Source: Saprolegnia diclina VS20 (lineage: Eukaryota > Oomycota > Saprolegniomycetes > Saprolegniales > Saprolegniaceae). Taken from it: a stretch of DNA of 27,424 nt. This document shows positions 1 through 9,113 of the stretch, piece by piece. The stretch spans positions 42,804 to 70,227 of the forward strand of contig NW_008246128.1 in the NCBI RefSeq assembly GCF_000281045.1, given 5' to 3'. Each line of letters begins with the position of its first letter. Positions within the stretch are counted from its first letter, which is position 1. The notes beneath the pieces are model-generated. The model was not told the origin of the DNA. It saw only the letters and a program-made list of their open reading frames with translations, and searched no databases. The position numbers were made by a program, and so were the translations under genes.

Positions 1-496
1 ATACGATGGATAGCAAAAGAGTAGCAGCAGCGCCAACCCGAGCACCGCCACCGGCTCCCCCTTTAAGAGGTAGCAGTGCTACCCGATTCACACGCGCACG
101 AGGGCATGTGCCTGGTCATGCCGATGGCGGGCTCGAATTGGCGACTGCTGCTGTTTTTGTGTAGAAACGACGGACCCTTTCCCTTTGTGGCGCTGGCTAC
201 CAAGGGAGAATCGTGAGAGGTTTTTACGTTGAGAGGAGAAACACCTTGATGTTCCCATGGACGACGGAAAAGGGAGCGCAGCTACGGGACTGAAGCGCGT
301 ACCGTTGGCTTGCAAAGCAGAAATCTACCGACGCGACTACATGCGCTCGACAGAATCGGCGCTCCAACATGGCATCTAATGAGTTGGAAGATGCAAAAAC
401 GTAGGTAAATGTGTCGAAATCGGTGGCTTGGGGTTACCTGCGAGCCAGCATGTTGCGGACGTCTCCTATGAACAAGACCGACGCGGCAACAGAGCT

Positions 497-524
497 CCAA
501 TACAAGTTGAGTAACTTGTATTGG
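497..524. repeat. Perfect 12-bp hairpin, 4-nt loop
   Basis: The arms CCAATACAAGTT and AACTTGTATTGG are exact reverse complements around the loop GAGT. It lies about 125 bases upstream of the ATG at 651. It could be a small fold-back, or a cruciform or protein-binding site; no function is shown. Confidence 0.8.
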
Positions 525-543
525 ACCGACAGCCAGGTGCGAT

Positions 544-555
544 CCAATATATTGG
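544..555. repeat. 12-bp palindrome CCAATATATTGG
   Basis: This perfect palindrome sits 20 bases past the neighbouring hairpin and shares its CCAATA end. It carries CCAAT in both orientations, so it may be a promoter element for the gene at 651. That role is inference. Confidence 0.6.
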
Positions 556-650
556 CCAACAGACACTGTTGCCACTATTTCATACAGTGTATTTCCTGCG
601 AAACACTGCGTTCATTTCGAATCTTGCATCCCGTCGACATCTCGCTCGTC

Positions 651-1253
651 ATGGCCGAGGAGTGGGGCGACTGGCCGATCGACGACGACAACACGCAGCT
701 GGTGGACCTCCACCCGTTCTGGGACCACGAGCGTCAGCACCAGCGCTGCCAAGCCGCCTACCGCCAGCTCATCGATGCGTCGTTCTGCACCTCTGGTCGA
801 TGCCCTCACCCGGACGTGCGCCTTGGCAACGTCTTGCTACCATGGCCGCTCACACCAACGGACGTCGCCAGTCTCGTCCAGGAATACTCGACAGGCTGTA
901 TTTCACCTTCCCTCTGCGCTCTTGACCCTGCTTGGTCGAGTCGTCTTCACACGCAGGTCCAAGCCTTTCTCGGTCGCGGTGGAGTGCACAACTGCGCGCT
1001 GCAACTGCGCTGCATCTGGCTCGGCGGCGCGACGCTGCTACCAGCCACAGGCTATGCCGCTGTCTACGTCCTCCTCAGACCCGAACGCGACGTGTGGCAG
1101 CTCCTCTACAAGAGCATTCGCACGACCCACTACGTGGCATCGACGTGCACTGGCGCCGTGCCATGGCTCTGCATGTATATTCGCCCGCTTGAAGATGATT
1201 TTCTCGAGGTGCGCAAGGCCAGCTCGCGGCTCGACCGCCAGCTTCTCATATAG
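651..1253 (+). CDS. Hypothetical protein, 3' end probably altered by rearrangement
   Basis: This is a 200-codon frame beginning MAEEWGDWPIDDD. I do not recognise the family. From the ATG at 651 to about 1180 the codons are strongly G/C-ending, as in the sure genes of this window, and the product is rich in Trp, His and Cys (for example HPFWDHERQHQRC, and an LGRGGVHNCALQLRC stretch). No signal peptide is evident. From about 1180 to the stop the opposite strand reads as a retroelement gag-like protein, so the last 20-25 codons are probably not original and the gene may have lost its true 3' end there. The ATG at 651 is preferred over the one at 411 because acceptable codon use starts there. It is either a live small gene with a replaced tail or a truncated gene. 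Confidence 0.45.
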   Translation: MAEEWGDWPIDDDNTQLVDLHPFWDHERQHQRCQAAYRQLIDASFCTSGRCPHPDVRLGNVLLPWPLTPTDVASLVQEYSTGCISPSLCALDPAWSSRLHTQVQAFLGRGGVHNCALQLRCIWLGGATLLPATGYAAVYVLLRPERDVWQLLYKSIRTTHYVASTCTGAVPWLCMYIRPLEDDFLEVRKASSRLDRQLLI

Positions 1254-1780
1254 CAGCTGCTTGACGTCCATCCTCAACTGGTCGGGACGAAGCCGCTTGA
1301 CAAGTGCCTTGAAGATCTTGGCCTTGAGCGTATCGTTCTCGAGCTTCTCCTTGCGACCATGCTCTTCAATTGCCAGACTGGCCTGAAAGACAAAGTTGTT
1401 GACTCGCGCGTTGATATCTTCTTCGTCATAGTCGAGCGAAACGGAGGCGAAAACCTTGTCGTACGTGAGCACCGCCATGTTCGGTTGCTTCTTCATGATG
1501 TCGTTGATCGCGTCCCACAGCTTCGCATCCGGTACGTTCAGCAGCGTGTAGTCGTCCCATAGCTTCCACTTGCTCTTCATGAGGAACTCGAGAAACCCGA
1601 CGGGGCAAACGACTCCCGGAGCGGAACGCACGTCGCGGCATAGCTTTGGTTCGTTCGGTGACACTCGCGCCGCACGGAGGTCTCGTACTCGACGCGCTTC
1701 CACATGACCACATCGCGATGGGCGATACTCTTGAACTCTGGGTGCACCAGCTGCGGGAGTTCGACGACGCTCTTTGACAC
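1180..1780 (-). mobile_element. Broken gag-like remnant of an LTR-type retroelement
   Basis: The minus strand reads a helical, charged protein with the pattern of oomycete retroelement gag proteins: an 'LVHPEFKSIAHRDVVMWKR' type opening, then a long Lys/Glu/Asp-rich segment with 'KLWDAINDIMKK' and 'LKAKIFKALVKRL'. No reverse transcriptase, integrase, protease, zinc knuckle or long terminal repeat was found nearby, so only the gag part survives. It is broken and looks like an old fossil. The family assignment (LTR retrotransposon, gag only) rests on resemblance, not on a search. It ends tail to tail with the plus-strand gene at 651-1253. Confidence 0.45.
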
Positions 1781-2227
1781 CGCGGTTGTTCTAGAATTGT
1801 TATCGTGTTGCGACCCAAGATCGTCTTCTTGAGCGAGTTGTGGTTGCTAACTTTGGCACTGTATCCACCAAACTGTGAACGCCAGACAAAGGGAGGCCGT
1901 GCACCCCAAACACCGGCGTGTATGCAAAGAGGCAACTTGGAAACTAGGCTCTTGTACAGTCCCATCGTATGGAGCCCGGCGGTTCCTGCCCATCTTAACG
2001 GTTTCTCGGTAGGACTATCGTACTGATAGATTGATACAAACACGTTGCCGTGTCCCAACCTAATGGTTCTAGTATTGTGTAGTAGGTGTCAAGTATTACG
2101 TGCTCAAACACCCGTCTACTGCTGTATTCCACTGCGTAATGGCGAAGAGGACGCTGACGATCTTGAGCTCTGGTCAAAACCGAGGAGCAAGCTTATTTGG
2201 AAAACCAAAATGTTTGATAAGTGCAAC
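1781..2227. other. 3' flank of the giant GTPase; no supported gene
   Basis: This is AT-richer sequence between the gag-like remnant and the stop codon of the giant GTPase. Frames on either strand are short and without recognisable motifs. It should hold the 3' untranslated region of the GTPase gene, but I cannot point to a definite poly(A) signal. Confidence 0.5.
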
Positions 2228-5200
2228 TTAACGCAGCAGACGATCGAGGTGCTTTTCAAGGTCGCCAATGTCGTGGGTATACGAGGCGGGGATGTTGGAG
2301 CACTTGAGTTTGTTGTACTTTTGCACGAGCTCGGTCTGGCAGTTGGCAAAGATGTACTCGCGCAGCGGAAGAAACTTGGTCACGCGTGGCAAGGCCCAGC
2401 CAGGATAGATCGTCTCAAACTCCTTGTACGGTCGTCTGCCGCTTGTAAACACGAAGACGTTGTTCTCGACCACGCTGGTCGCACAGCTCGACTCAACCAG
2501 CTCGTTGGTTTTGTTCCACGAGATACCAGTGAGGCCTACCGGCTGATGGTACGTGTCGTGGAGCGCGTCGTCGGTCGTCGAGACATGGCCCAGCGCCTTG
2601 GTGCACGGGCAGAAGCAGCGCGGACATGGCTTCCCACAGCGCGGCATGATGCCATCGACCGCACCGTACGCCTCGTTGTGGATGGCCTTGACAATCTTGT
2701 GAGCGATCGACGAGCTCCACAAGACCGATGGCCCGAGATGAACGTCGAGAGCTTTGAGGCGCGCCAAAAGACTTTGCGGGACGCTGAGTCCGTCGCGATG
2801 GGCTCTGAGAGCAAACACCGACGGGCCTTGGTCGTCGCAGTTCATCAAAAGCCCCGCGACCGACGGCAGACTCTCAATCAGCGCGCTCGTACCACTGCAC
2901 TTGAGCCGACTCTGGAGCTTGAGGCGGAGTGCGTGGACAAAGACTTTGCTGCGCTTGGTGGCGGCGTCACGCGCCACGGCACTCGCGCTCACAATGCTGT
3001 CTTCCACGTCGCGCACGAGCTTTTCGGCGACACGAAGATGACACTCTTGCACTTGGGCCAACACGAGGTGGCTCATGACGCCCGCAGCATGCTCGACCGG
3101 CAGCTTGATGTGGTTCAGCACCGCGTCCATCTCCCGCTTTCGCAGTAGCTGCAAAAGGTCCTTGTCCAAGGCGGCCTGCATCGCGTCGGCAGTGCGCACC
3201 CAGCGCGCGTCCTTGAGCGCTGACGCGACGACGCTCACGACTTCTTCTTCAAACGCCTTGGTCAAATGGAGACCGAGCCACTCGTTCAGCGTCGTCGAGA
3301 GCAGCTGGGCGGCCTTTTGACCGTCGCAGACACTTTGCGCGAAGCAAAGCATGCTCGGCCGGAACGCTTCAAACTTGGCGACGACGCTGTTGACCGCGTC
3401 CCAGCGCGCTTGACGCTGCTGGAGCGCTGTCGTGAGTGTCTCGTGGAGCGCACGGAGACCGACCTTGAGCTCCGACGGCTTCAATTGCATCGTGGATAAG
3501 AGGCGCTTGATGCTCATGACGCACGTGAGCGCAACGTCGTCTGCGTAGCGGTCGACGTCGGCGAGGTCGCTGCACACGCGATCGCGCACCGCGTCGGCGA
3601 CTTTGGCGTCGCGCGAGGGCTCATCGCGCCGCACCCAGTTTCTCGCCGACTGCCACGCGCTTTGGAGGAATGACGCGTCGTCGTCGTTGCTCGTCAAGAG
3701 CCGAAGCTCGTCCGGGGTGAAGATATTGTTGCCGTGGAGGACGTCGTGCACGAGCTTGGGCACGTGCGTGGCGAGCGCCGGTCTGGCGTGGCGCGCCTTG
3801 TCCAAAATCGCGTTGAAGATCGTGTCAAAGGCGGCCAAGGTCGCCTCGGGGCCGCACTTGGCGTTGTGGTCGACGATGGCCGCTTGCAGCTCTTCCTTGT
3901 ACGCCTTGGTGATCGCGTCAAAGTCGAACAAGTGCTGGACTTTGGACTGGACGAGGCGCACCGAGTGCGACGCTTGGCGCTGCTTCTTCTCATGCCATGT
4001 TGCTTCCATCGCGGTGGCCCACTTGGCAAACTCATTTTGGTTCAGCGTCGCCATGACGACAGCGTCCAGCGAAGCCACCGTGCTCTCCACGTGATGTGCG
4101 AGGAGAAGCTCGTACTTGCTGCTGCGGTCGCCGTCCGGCGCCTTGTCGTCCGCGCTGTCGGCGCTCATCGTCTGCAGCACCAAGTCAAACGCCTCGCTGT
4201 AGATCTTGGCGAGCTCTTGCGTGTGCATTGCCATGGCTTGCACCAGCCGGTCGTAGACGACGCGTTCGTGGGCCGACGCAAAGTCCAGCTCAAAGTTGGC
4301 GCTCTGAAGACACATCCAGACCAAGTCCAAGCTCTCGCTGAGCTCGCCGACGGTGCGCGCTTGCCACGCTCCGTCATTGACAGCCGTCATGTGCATGAAA
4401 TCTCGGAAGCGAACGAGTCGGTCGCCAAAGTCGGGCAGTGGCACGTCGTTGGGCGGCGTCGTCTGGCCTTGCGTGAGCCCCAGAAAGCGAACTGCACTCG
4501 TCGTTTCGTCCGTCATGTCAGTGGAAAAGTCGCGCAAAAAGGACGTGGCCGTTGCCGCCTGCGACTGCCGCACAGTCGCAATCTGCTTGGCGCTGCTGCG
4601 CAGACTGTCGAGAAGCGCGCGCAGGCTTGTGACCATGCTGCTTCTCTGCGTCACATCGATTTGGTTGAACGCAAAATAGAGTTTTGTCGCGAGATGGCCA
4701 CCGGACGCAGCCGCAAGCTCCGAGTTGGCAAAGGCCGAGAGCACGATCGGGAGCACGTCGTTGATCGTGTTAGTCGACTCGCCTTTTGTCAAGATGATAG
4801 TCGCATCGGCAGGCAAAATGGCCACGGACGCCATGCGGTTGTCGCGCCACACTGTGCCTTCGACACCGACGTACTCGGGCGACTGGATGCCTTCCGTGTC
4901 CAGTAGCAACATGTAGTCGTACGCACCGCCGTTGTCGCAAGCGAGGAGCTGCAAGTTGACGCCCCGTGTGCACCGCGCGACGCTCGTCCGGAGTCGGACG
5001 CCAAACATGCTGTTGAGCAGCGTCGACTTGCCCGACGACTGGACACCCATGACCGAGAGCACAAAGACGCGGGTGTTGGCCGGCAATGCTTCGTCGAGAC
5101 AGCGAAGAATAGCGCGGATCCACTTGTCGTTAACCATGCCAGCGTCACCGTCCATGAGCTCGAGCGAGAAGCCATCGAGAAGGTGCTGGACCGCCAGCGA

Positions 5201-8200
5201 CGGTAGATACGCGTATACGTCGGGGTCGGCCGTAAACATGTGCGAGAGTTCGCGCCAGAGGTGCTCGAGACCGGTGACCATGTTGCTCCACGTCGCAAGG
5301 GCTGAAGCGTAGGCGGCTCGCGTATCCTCGTCGTCGACTTCGCTGAGGGCCACAAAGGCCCGGCTGCACTCGGCTTGCGCTTTGGCCGTGATCGCTTCGC
5401 CGCACTCGGCAAGTCGACGCTCGAGGTCGATGATGCGCATCTCGCGGTCCGCAACATCAGGTCGTTTGAGAACGTACAAGAAGTACTCGAGCAACGGCGT
5501 TTGCGACACAACCCGCACGACCTTCTTGTGAACGGCTTCACTTGAAGCGATCCGCTGGCGCAGCACCGCTTGGTTCGGAACGCTCGTCTCCCGCTGGAGC
5601 GCAATGCGCAGCTCCGACTCGTGAGCAAACCGCCGCTGGAGCCTCAGCTTCTTGGTGCGAAGCGTCGCAAAGTCCGTGCCTGCTAGCATGCCCGCCACTC
5701 TCTGTCGCATTAGCCAATCCCGCTGGACGAGGCTCGGCAGCGACAGCTGGTCGACGAGCTGCTTTGGCGCATCGTGGGGCTCCTGCAAAATGTGCGCCGT
5801 GATGCGCTCGTACGACGTCGACATGGGACACGCGAGCGCGACCGACACAATGTGCACCTTGTCGTCGAGGTACGACTCGTCTTCGTCGTCGTTCGAGTGA
5901 CACCAGTGCAGCACCGTGCCCCGGGGCAGCGTCAAGCGCACGGGTCGGGCCCCCGTGTCGACGACCAAGACGTCGGCAAACTGCGTAATGAACGGCGCCA
6001 ACAGCATGTAGTCGCCAATGACGTGGAGCACCATGACGGTCGTAAACTCCGTGTTTTCTTGCACAAACCCCCAGCCGAGCTCGGCGACGACAGCAGCGTT
6101 CGTGACGTTGTTGCCGTGCGTGCGGTCGAGGCAGTGCACCGAGTCGACGTGGAAGACGTTCTTGATCCAGTCTTTCGTCACGCTGCTTCGCGTGGGCTGC
6201 TCCGAGACAACAGCCACGCGCGTGACCGAGGTGTCGCGCATGAGCGAAGCTTGGCCTTTGTCGAGCCGCGTCTTGACGAGGCCCAGCGCGCCCGCTTCGC
6301 TCCGAAGCTCGTCGTATGTCGAGGGGACAAGGAAGGGGACGAGGTAGCGGCGGTCGAGAAGAAGGCGGTACACCTCGGCGCGCGCGGTCGGCGTCAGCGA
6401 GTCCAAAAGACTCAAAAGCCCATCAAAGACGACTGGCCCCGGAGGCGACGCATCCTGAACCTGCCGATCGGCCCGCTTGCGCTTCACGCCCGATGTCGTG
6501 GTGTAGAGCTCTTTGACTAGACTCAGACGGTGCTTCAGCGTGTACCAAATGAGCCCGGGGAGGTCCGTCGTCTTGTTCGGCTTGGTTACGACTGTCAAGA
6601 GATGGCTCATGGGCTGTTGGATCACCGGGCCTGGTGGTTCGCTCTTGACGAGAACGGGGGCGGGCAGCTCCTCCTCGTCCGAGCTCTCGGCCGTCGCACC
6701 GTCGCCGAGTGCCGTGAGCATCGCATCGGCCATCGCAAGGATGTGCTCTCGCGTGAGAGTACTCTGAAAGCCGTCGTCGGTGCAGCCAAACTTGTGGGCG
6801 ATACCAGAAAGCTCCTTGTGGCCGCTGGGAGAGATGTTCGTCGCGATCAGCTCGCCAACCCGCGCGGTCAACAGCGCGTCATCGGGCATCGCTGCCTTGC
6901 TGAATACGTCGAGAAGGATCTTGACAGCGATCGGGACGTCGCGTACGTCCAGCGCAGGGACACACCACGTGTGCATGGCACTTTGAACCTTGGGGGCGTC
7001 CTTCCGGAGCGCGGCCAGCTGCCCGGCACGCTGGAGTGCCTCATCGACCGCCGCGTCCAGGTTGATGCCCGCCTCGACCAACACGGCGTTGAGAACATTA
7101 GTGTAGATCGCTCCAAGCTCGAGCATCGCCACCAAGTCGTTGGCCGCAACGAGCCGGCACAAGGCTGCGTGTAGGCGTGGCTCGCACAACCAGTCGACCA
7201 AAAACGTCTGGTGGAACTCGATGTCGAAGCGAAGCGCGAGCAAGGCCACGTCGACCAGCGCTTTGCTCTCGACGGTATCGGCGGTGGACGCGTCGAAGAG
7301 GTGAGAAATGGCCACGGCGGCGGCGTTAGCGCAGGCAACGCGCGTGTGCTTGAGCTCCGTGCCAATGGTCGGATCGTGCAGCCATACCTCGACGTACACG
7401 GCACGGACCGCCGCAGCGACGTCCGATGGCAAGTCACGTTTTGAGACGAGGTCGAGCCACGCATCGCGCACGAGGGAGGCAGCGCGCTCAAAACCGGCGG
7501 CCGCCAGTAAATCCCAGACACCGACGCGCGTTGTCGGACGAACAATAACGTGCCACGTCGCCGGGTCGAGGACGAGTCGCTGCTCGAAGATCGCAAAACT
7601 GAGCGCGTCCGGCCCCGTGCACTTGATCTCTGTCATAATGTCGCACCGTGTTTGACGCGCGTCGTGCAGCGTGCTCTCGCACACATCGATGCAGCTCTGG
7701 TACGGAAAGCTGCTGTAGTTGATCGAAAAGTCGCAGCTTCCCATCGCTGGGCACGCCGCCTGCAGCAAGGCCGTCGCTTCGTCCGTCGTCGTGCTCACTT
7801 GGACCTTCTTCCAGATAATGCCACCGACGTGGAAGACGCCGCTGCACACGTGCGAGCCATAGTCAAACAGAAAGTTCTGGGCCGTCACAACGTCCGTCAC
7901 ACGCGCCCCATCCGCCACCGCGGACGCGGTTAGCGGCGTCGAGAGAACGTCCAAAGCAAACGCTTTCATGGGCACGATGGCATACGCCACGTGCACGACC
8001 GACGTCCCCCGCAGCGGCAGATCGTAGATACCGCAATGGCGTGTCGGCCGGCTGGATCGGACGGCAGCGCAAAAGTCCTTGGCCGCGGCGGCGCTGGGAA
8101 ACCACGTGTCTCGAAAATCTCTGCCGAGCGTTGGTGCTTCCAGCGTACAGTGCGTCGGCGGCTGTAAAATGGCGGCTTCGACGCCCTTGGACGAGCCAGG

Positions 8201-8590
8201 AAACCCCAAGCAATAGCCGAAAAGGGCAGCGCCGCCGCTTGCTCGGGCCACAACGTCGTCGTCTGTCGGCGTGACATCCGTGGCCGACACTTGGTAGCTC
8301 ATCTGCGTGAGCATCTTGTCGAGGACGGGAAGACGCAGGAGGAGCGTCGGCGAGTCGAGGAGCATGTCGTCGCTCACGATCCAGTGCGACACGCCGAGCG
8401 CCGAGGCAAGCTGGTTGAAGTGCGCGACCACTTCGTTGATCTCATCCTCGTGGCCTGCGCGGACGGCGTCTTGGAGGTGGGCAGAGGCCTCGATGGCCTC
8501 GGCCAACGTCTCGGCCAGACCCATGGCGTCCGTGCCGTTGAGTGTGCCGTTGAGTGTGCCGTTGGGACTGACCACAGATGGTTTGGACAT
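2228..8590 (-). CDS. GVIN/VLIG-type very large GTPase
   Basis: A single open frame of 2120 codons, resembling the interferon-induced very large GTPases of animals (GVIN1/VLIG, dynamin/GBP-related). The G domain is central. The P-loop GVQSSGKS is at residues 1182-1189, followed by the RCTRG switch-I segment. The G3 motif DTEG is at 1231-1234 in LLLDTEGIQSPEY, and a G4-like NQID is at 1309-1312, where animal VLIGs have HQN-x-x-D rather than NKxD. Residues 1-1150 are mostly helical with no clear domain, and 1400-1950 are long and helical. The C-terminus (about 1975-2120) has a Cys/His cluster (CGKPCPRCFCPC, then two His), then GISW and GRRPYKEF, matching the VLIG C-terminal signature (CP.C..PC...H...H.P.G..G..W). 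No signal peptide or membrane segment is seen, so it is probably cytosolic. The first ATG is used; Met23 (MGLAETL, 8524) is an alternative that skips an NGTL repeat. No intron is needed, unlike the neighbouring genes. Its role in an oomycete is unknown. Confidence 0.9.
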   Translation of the reverse strand: MSKPSVVSPNGTLNGTLNGTDAMGLAETLAEAIEASAHLQDAVRAGHEDEINEVVAHFNQLASALGVSHWIVSDDMLLDSPTLLLRLPVLDKMLTQMSYQVSATDVTPTDDDVVARASGGAALFGYCLGFPGSSKGVEAAILQPPTHCTLEAPTLGRDFRDTWFPSAAAAKDFCAAVRSSRPTRHCGIYDLPLRGTSVVHVAYAIVPMKAFALDVLSTPLTASAVADGARVTDVVTAQNFLFDYGSHVCSGVFHVGGIIWKKVQVSTTTDEATALLQAACPAMGSCDFSINYSSFPYQSCIDVCESTLHDARQTRCDIMTEIKCTGPDALSFAIFEQRLVLDPATWHVIVRPTTRVGVWDLLAAAGFERAASLVRDAWLDLVSKRDLPSDVAAAVRAVYVEVWLHDPTIGTELKHTRVACANAAAVAISHLFDASTADTVESKALVDVALLALRFDIEFHQTFLVDWLCEPRLHAALCRLVAANDLVAMLELGAIYTNVLNAVLVEAGINLDAAVDEALQRAGQLAALRKDAPKVQSAMHTWCVPALDVRDVPIAVKILLDVFSKAAMPDDALLTARVGELIATNISPSGHKELSGIAHKFGCTDDGFQSTLTREHILAMADAMLTALGDGATAESSDEEELPAPVLVKSEPPGPVIQQPMSHLLTVVTKPNKTTDLPGLIWYTLKHRLSLVKELYTTTSGVKRKRADRQVQDASPPGPVVFDGLLSLLDSLTPTARAEVYRLLLDRRYLVPFLVPSTYDELRSEAGALGLVKTRLDKGQASLMRDTSVTRVAVVSEQPTRSSVTKDWIKNVFHVDSVHCLDRTHGNNVTNAAVVAELGWGFVQENTEFTTVMVLHVIGDYMLLAPFITQFADVLVVDTGARPVRLTLPRGTVLHWCHSNDDEDESYLDDKVHIVSVALACPMSTSYERITAHILQEPHDAPKQLVDQLSLPSLVQRDWLMRQRVAGMLAGTDFATLRTKKLRLQRRFAHESELRIALQRETSVPNQAVLRQRIASSEAVHKKVVRVVSQTPLLEYFLYVLKRPDVADREMRIIDLERRLAECGEAITAKAQAECSRAFVALSEVDDEDTRAAYASALATWSNMVTGLEHLWRELSHMFTADPDVYAYLPSLAVQHLLDGFSLELMDGDAGMVNDKWIRAILRCLDEALPANTRVFVLSVMGVQSSGKSTLLNSMFGVRLRTSVARCTRGVNLQLLACDNGGAYDYMLLLDTEGIQSPEYVGVEGTVWRDNRMASVAILPADATIILTKGESTNTINDVLPIVLSAFANSELAAASGGHLATKLYFAFNQIDVTQRSSMVTSLRALLDSLRSSAKQIATVRQSQAATATSFLRDFSTDMTDETTSAVRFLGLTQGQTTPPNDVPLPDFGDRLVRFRDFMHMTAVNDGAWQARTVGELSESLDLVWMCLQSANFELDFASAHERVVYDRLVQAMAMHTQELAKIYSEAFDLVLQTMSADSADDKAPDGDRSSKYELLLAHHVESTVASLDAVVMATLNQNEFAKWATAMEATWHEKKQRQASHSVRLVQSKVQHLFDFDAITKAYKEELQAAIVDHNAKCGPEATLAAFDTIFNAILDKARHARPALATHVPKLVHDVLHGNNIFTPDELRLLTSNDDDASFLQSAWQSARNWVRRDEPSRDAKVADAVRDRVCSDLADVDRYADDVALTCVMSIKRLLSTMQLKPSELKVGLRALHETLTTALQQRQARWDAVNSVVAKFEAFRPSMLCFAQSVCDGQKAAQLLSTTLNEWLGLHLTKAFEEEVVSVVASALKDARWVRTADAMQAALDKDLLQLLRKREMDAVLNHIKLPVEHAAGVMSHLVLAQVQECHLRVAEKLVRDVEDSIVSASAVARDAATKRSKVFVHALRLKLQSRLKCSGTSALIESLPSVAGLLMNCDDQGPSVFALRAHRDGLSVPQSLLARLKALDVHLGPSVLWSSSIAHKIVKAIHNEAYGAVDGIMPRCGKPCPRCFCPCTKALGHVSTTDDALHDTYHQPVGLTGISWNKTNELVESSCATSVVENNVFVFTSGRRPYKEFETIYPGWALPRVTKFLPLREYIFANCQTELVQKYNKLKCSNIPASYTHDIGDLEKHLDRLLR
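8532..8564. repeat. Short 12-bp tandem repeat in the GTPase N-terminus
   Basis: The unit GTGCCGTTGAGT is present about 2.75 times. On the minus strand it encodes NGT-L repeats just after the start Met of the giant GTPase. It keeps frame because the unit is a multiple of three, so copy number could vary without breaking the gene. Confidence 0.85.
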
Positions 8591-8604
8591 GCTCTGTCAT
8601 TTGA

Positions 8605-8641
8605 CCAATCACATGCTGTAGCTGACGTATAGCTGGCCAAT
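8605..8641 (-). promoter_or_regulatory. Paired CCAAT boxes upstream of the GTPase gene
   Basis: CCAAT occurs on the plus strand at 8605-8609 and 8637-8641, read as ATTGG from the gene's strand, 15 and 47 bases upstream of its ATG at 8590. Two boxes 32 bases apart close to the start fit a compact promoter. No clear initiator was found between them and the ATG. Confidence 0.35.
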
Positions 8642-8885
8642 CCTCGTGCCTGATGGTGGGCCAAGATTCGCTTGGTCGTTGCGGTCGTTGCCACGGCAAC
8701 TGAAATGACATTAGGAGTTGGCATGGGCGTGCAGGTTCCACCGAATAATGCCAAGAGTGCTAGTACATGAAAACAATGTAATTTTTACCCTCGAAGGCGC
8801 TGTCGTTGCTGGATAAGAAAGTCCTTTGATAACGTTGCTAGTATAGCTAGTTCAAATTGCTGGATCGCGTGAGTTTGATGCGATA

Positions 8886-9113
8886 CTATCCGGGATTCCG
8901 GATACGGGACGCATGCGGCTCCAGGCCCGATGCTGAGGCGCGTGGTGGCCGGCAAAACCCCAAAAAATGAAATCGCTCATACTTGGCATGCTGGTAGAAT
9001 GGACGTCTGGGATCCCAAATCCCATCGTCTCGTCGCCGTGCGAGCCATATAGCGGAAGAAATCAACCACCAAAGTTTGTCTCGCGCGGTCTCACTGTAGG
9101 AGTCTTTGGGCAG
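8886..9113. repeat. Dispersed ~228-bp repeat, copy 1
   Basis: This segment matches 14728-14955 almost base for base, with about 90% identity or better by eye and only one- to few-base gaps. It begins at a near-palindrome (TATCCGGGATTCCGGATA) and ends at GGGCAG. On the minus strand both copies keep an open frame (SYSETARDKLWWLISS...), but it has no recognised motif. There are no tRNA-like A/B boxes and no poly-A tail, so a SINE is not supported. It may be a transposon end or a short non-autonomous element. Confidence 0.8.

Larger units (their letters stand above)
1..650. other. No supported gene; flank with two small inverted repeats
   Basis: I see no convincing coding region. Open frames on both strands here are short, have mixed base use and resemble no family I know. 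The plus-strand frame open from 411 joins the gene called at 651, but its first 80 codons have AT-richer, irregular codon use, so I treat them as upstream sequence. Two inverted repeats at 497-555 are listed separately. Confidence 0.5.

Noticed and set aside
2045-6520. Long plus-strand open frames opposite the giant GTPase (about 2045-3148, 3734-4906, 5774-6520)
   Set aside because: They are rich in Arg/His/Val-Asp strings typical of antisense readings of GC-rich coding DNA, have no known motifs, and the minus strand is clearly the coding one.
8886-9113. Dispersed repeat as a tRNA-derived SINE
   Set aside because: No recognisable A or B box and no A-rich or simple-repeat tail in either copy.
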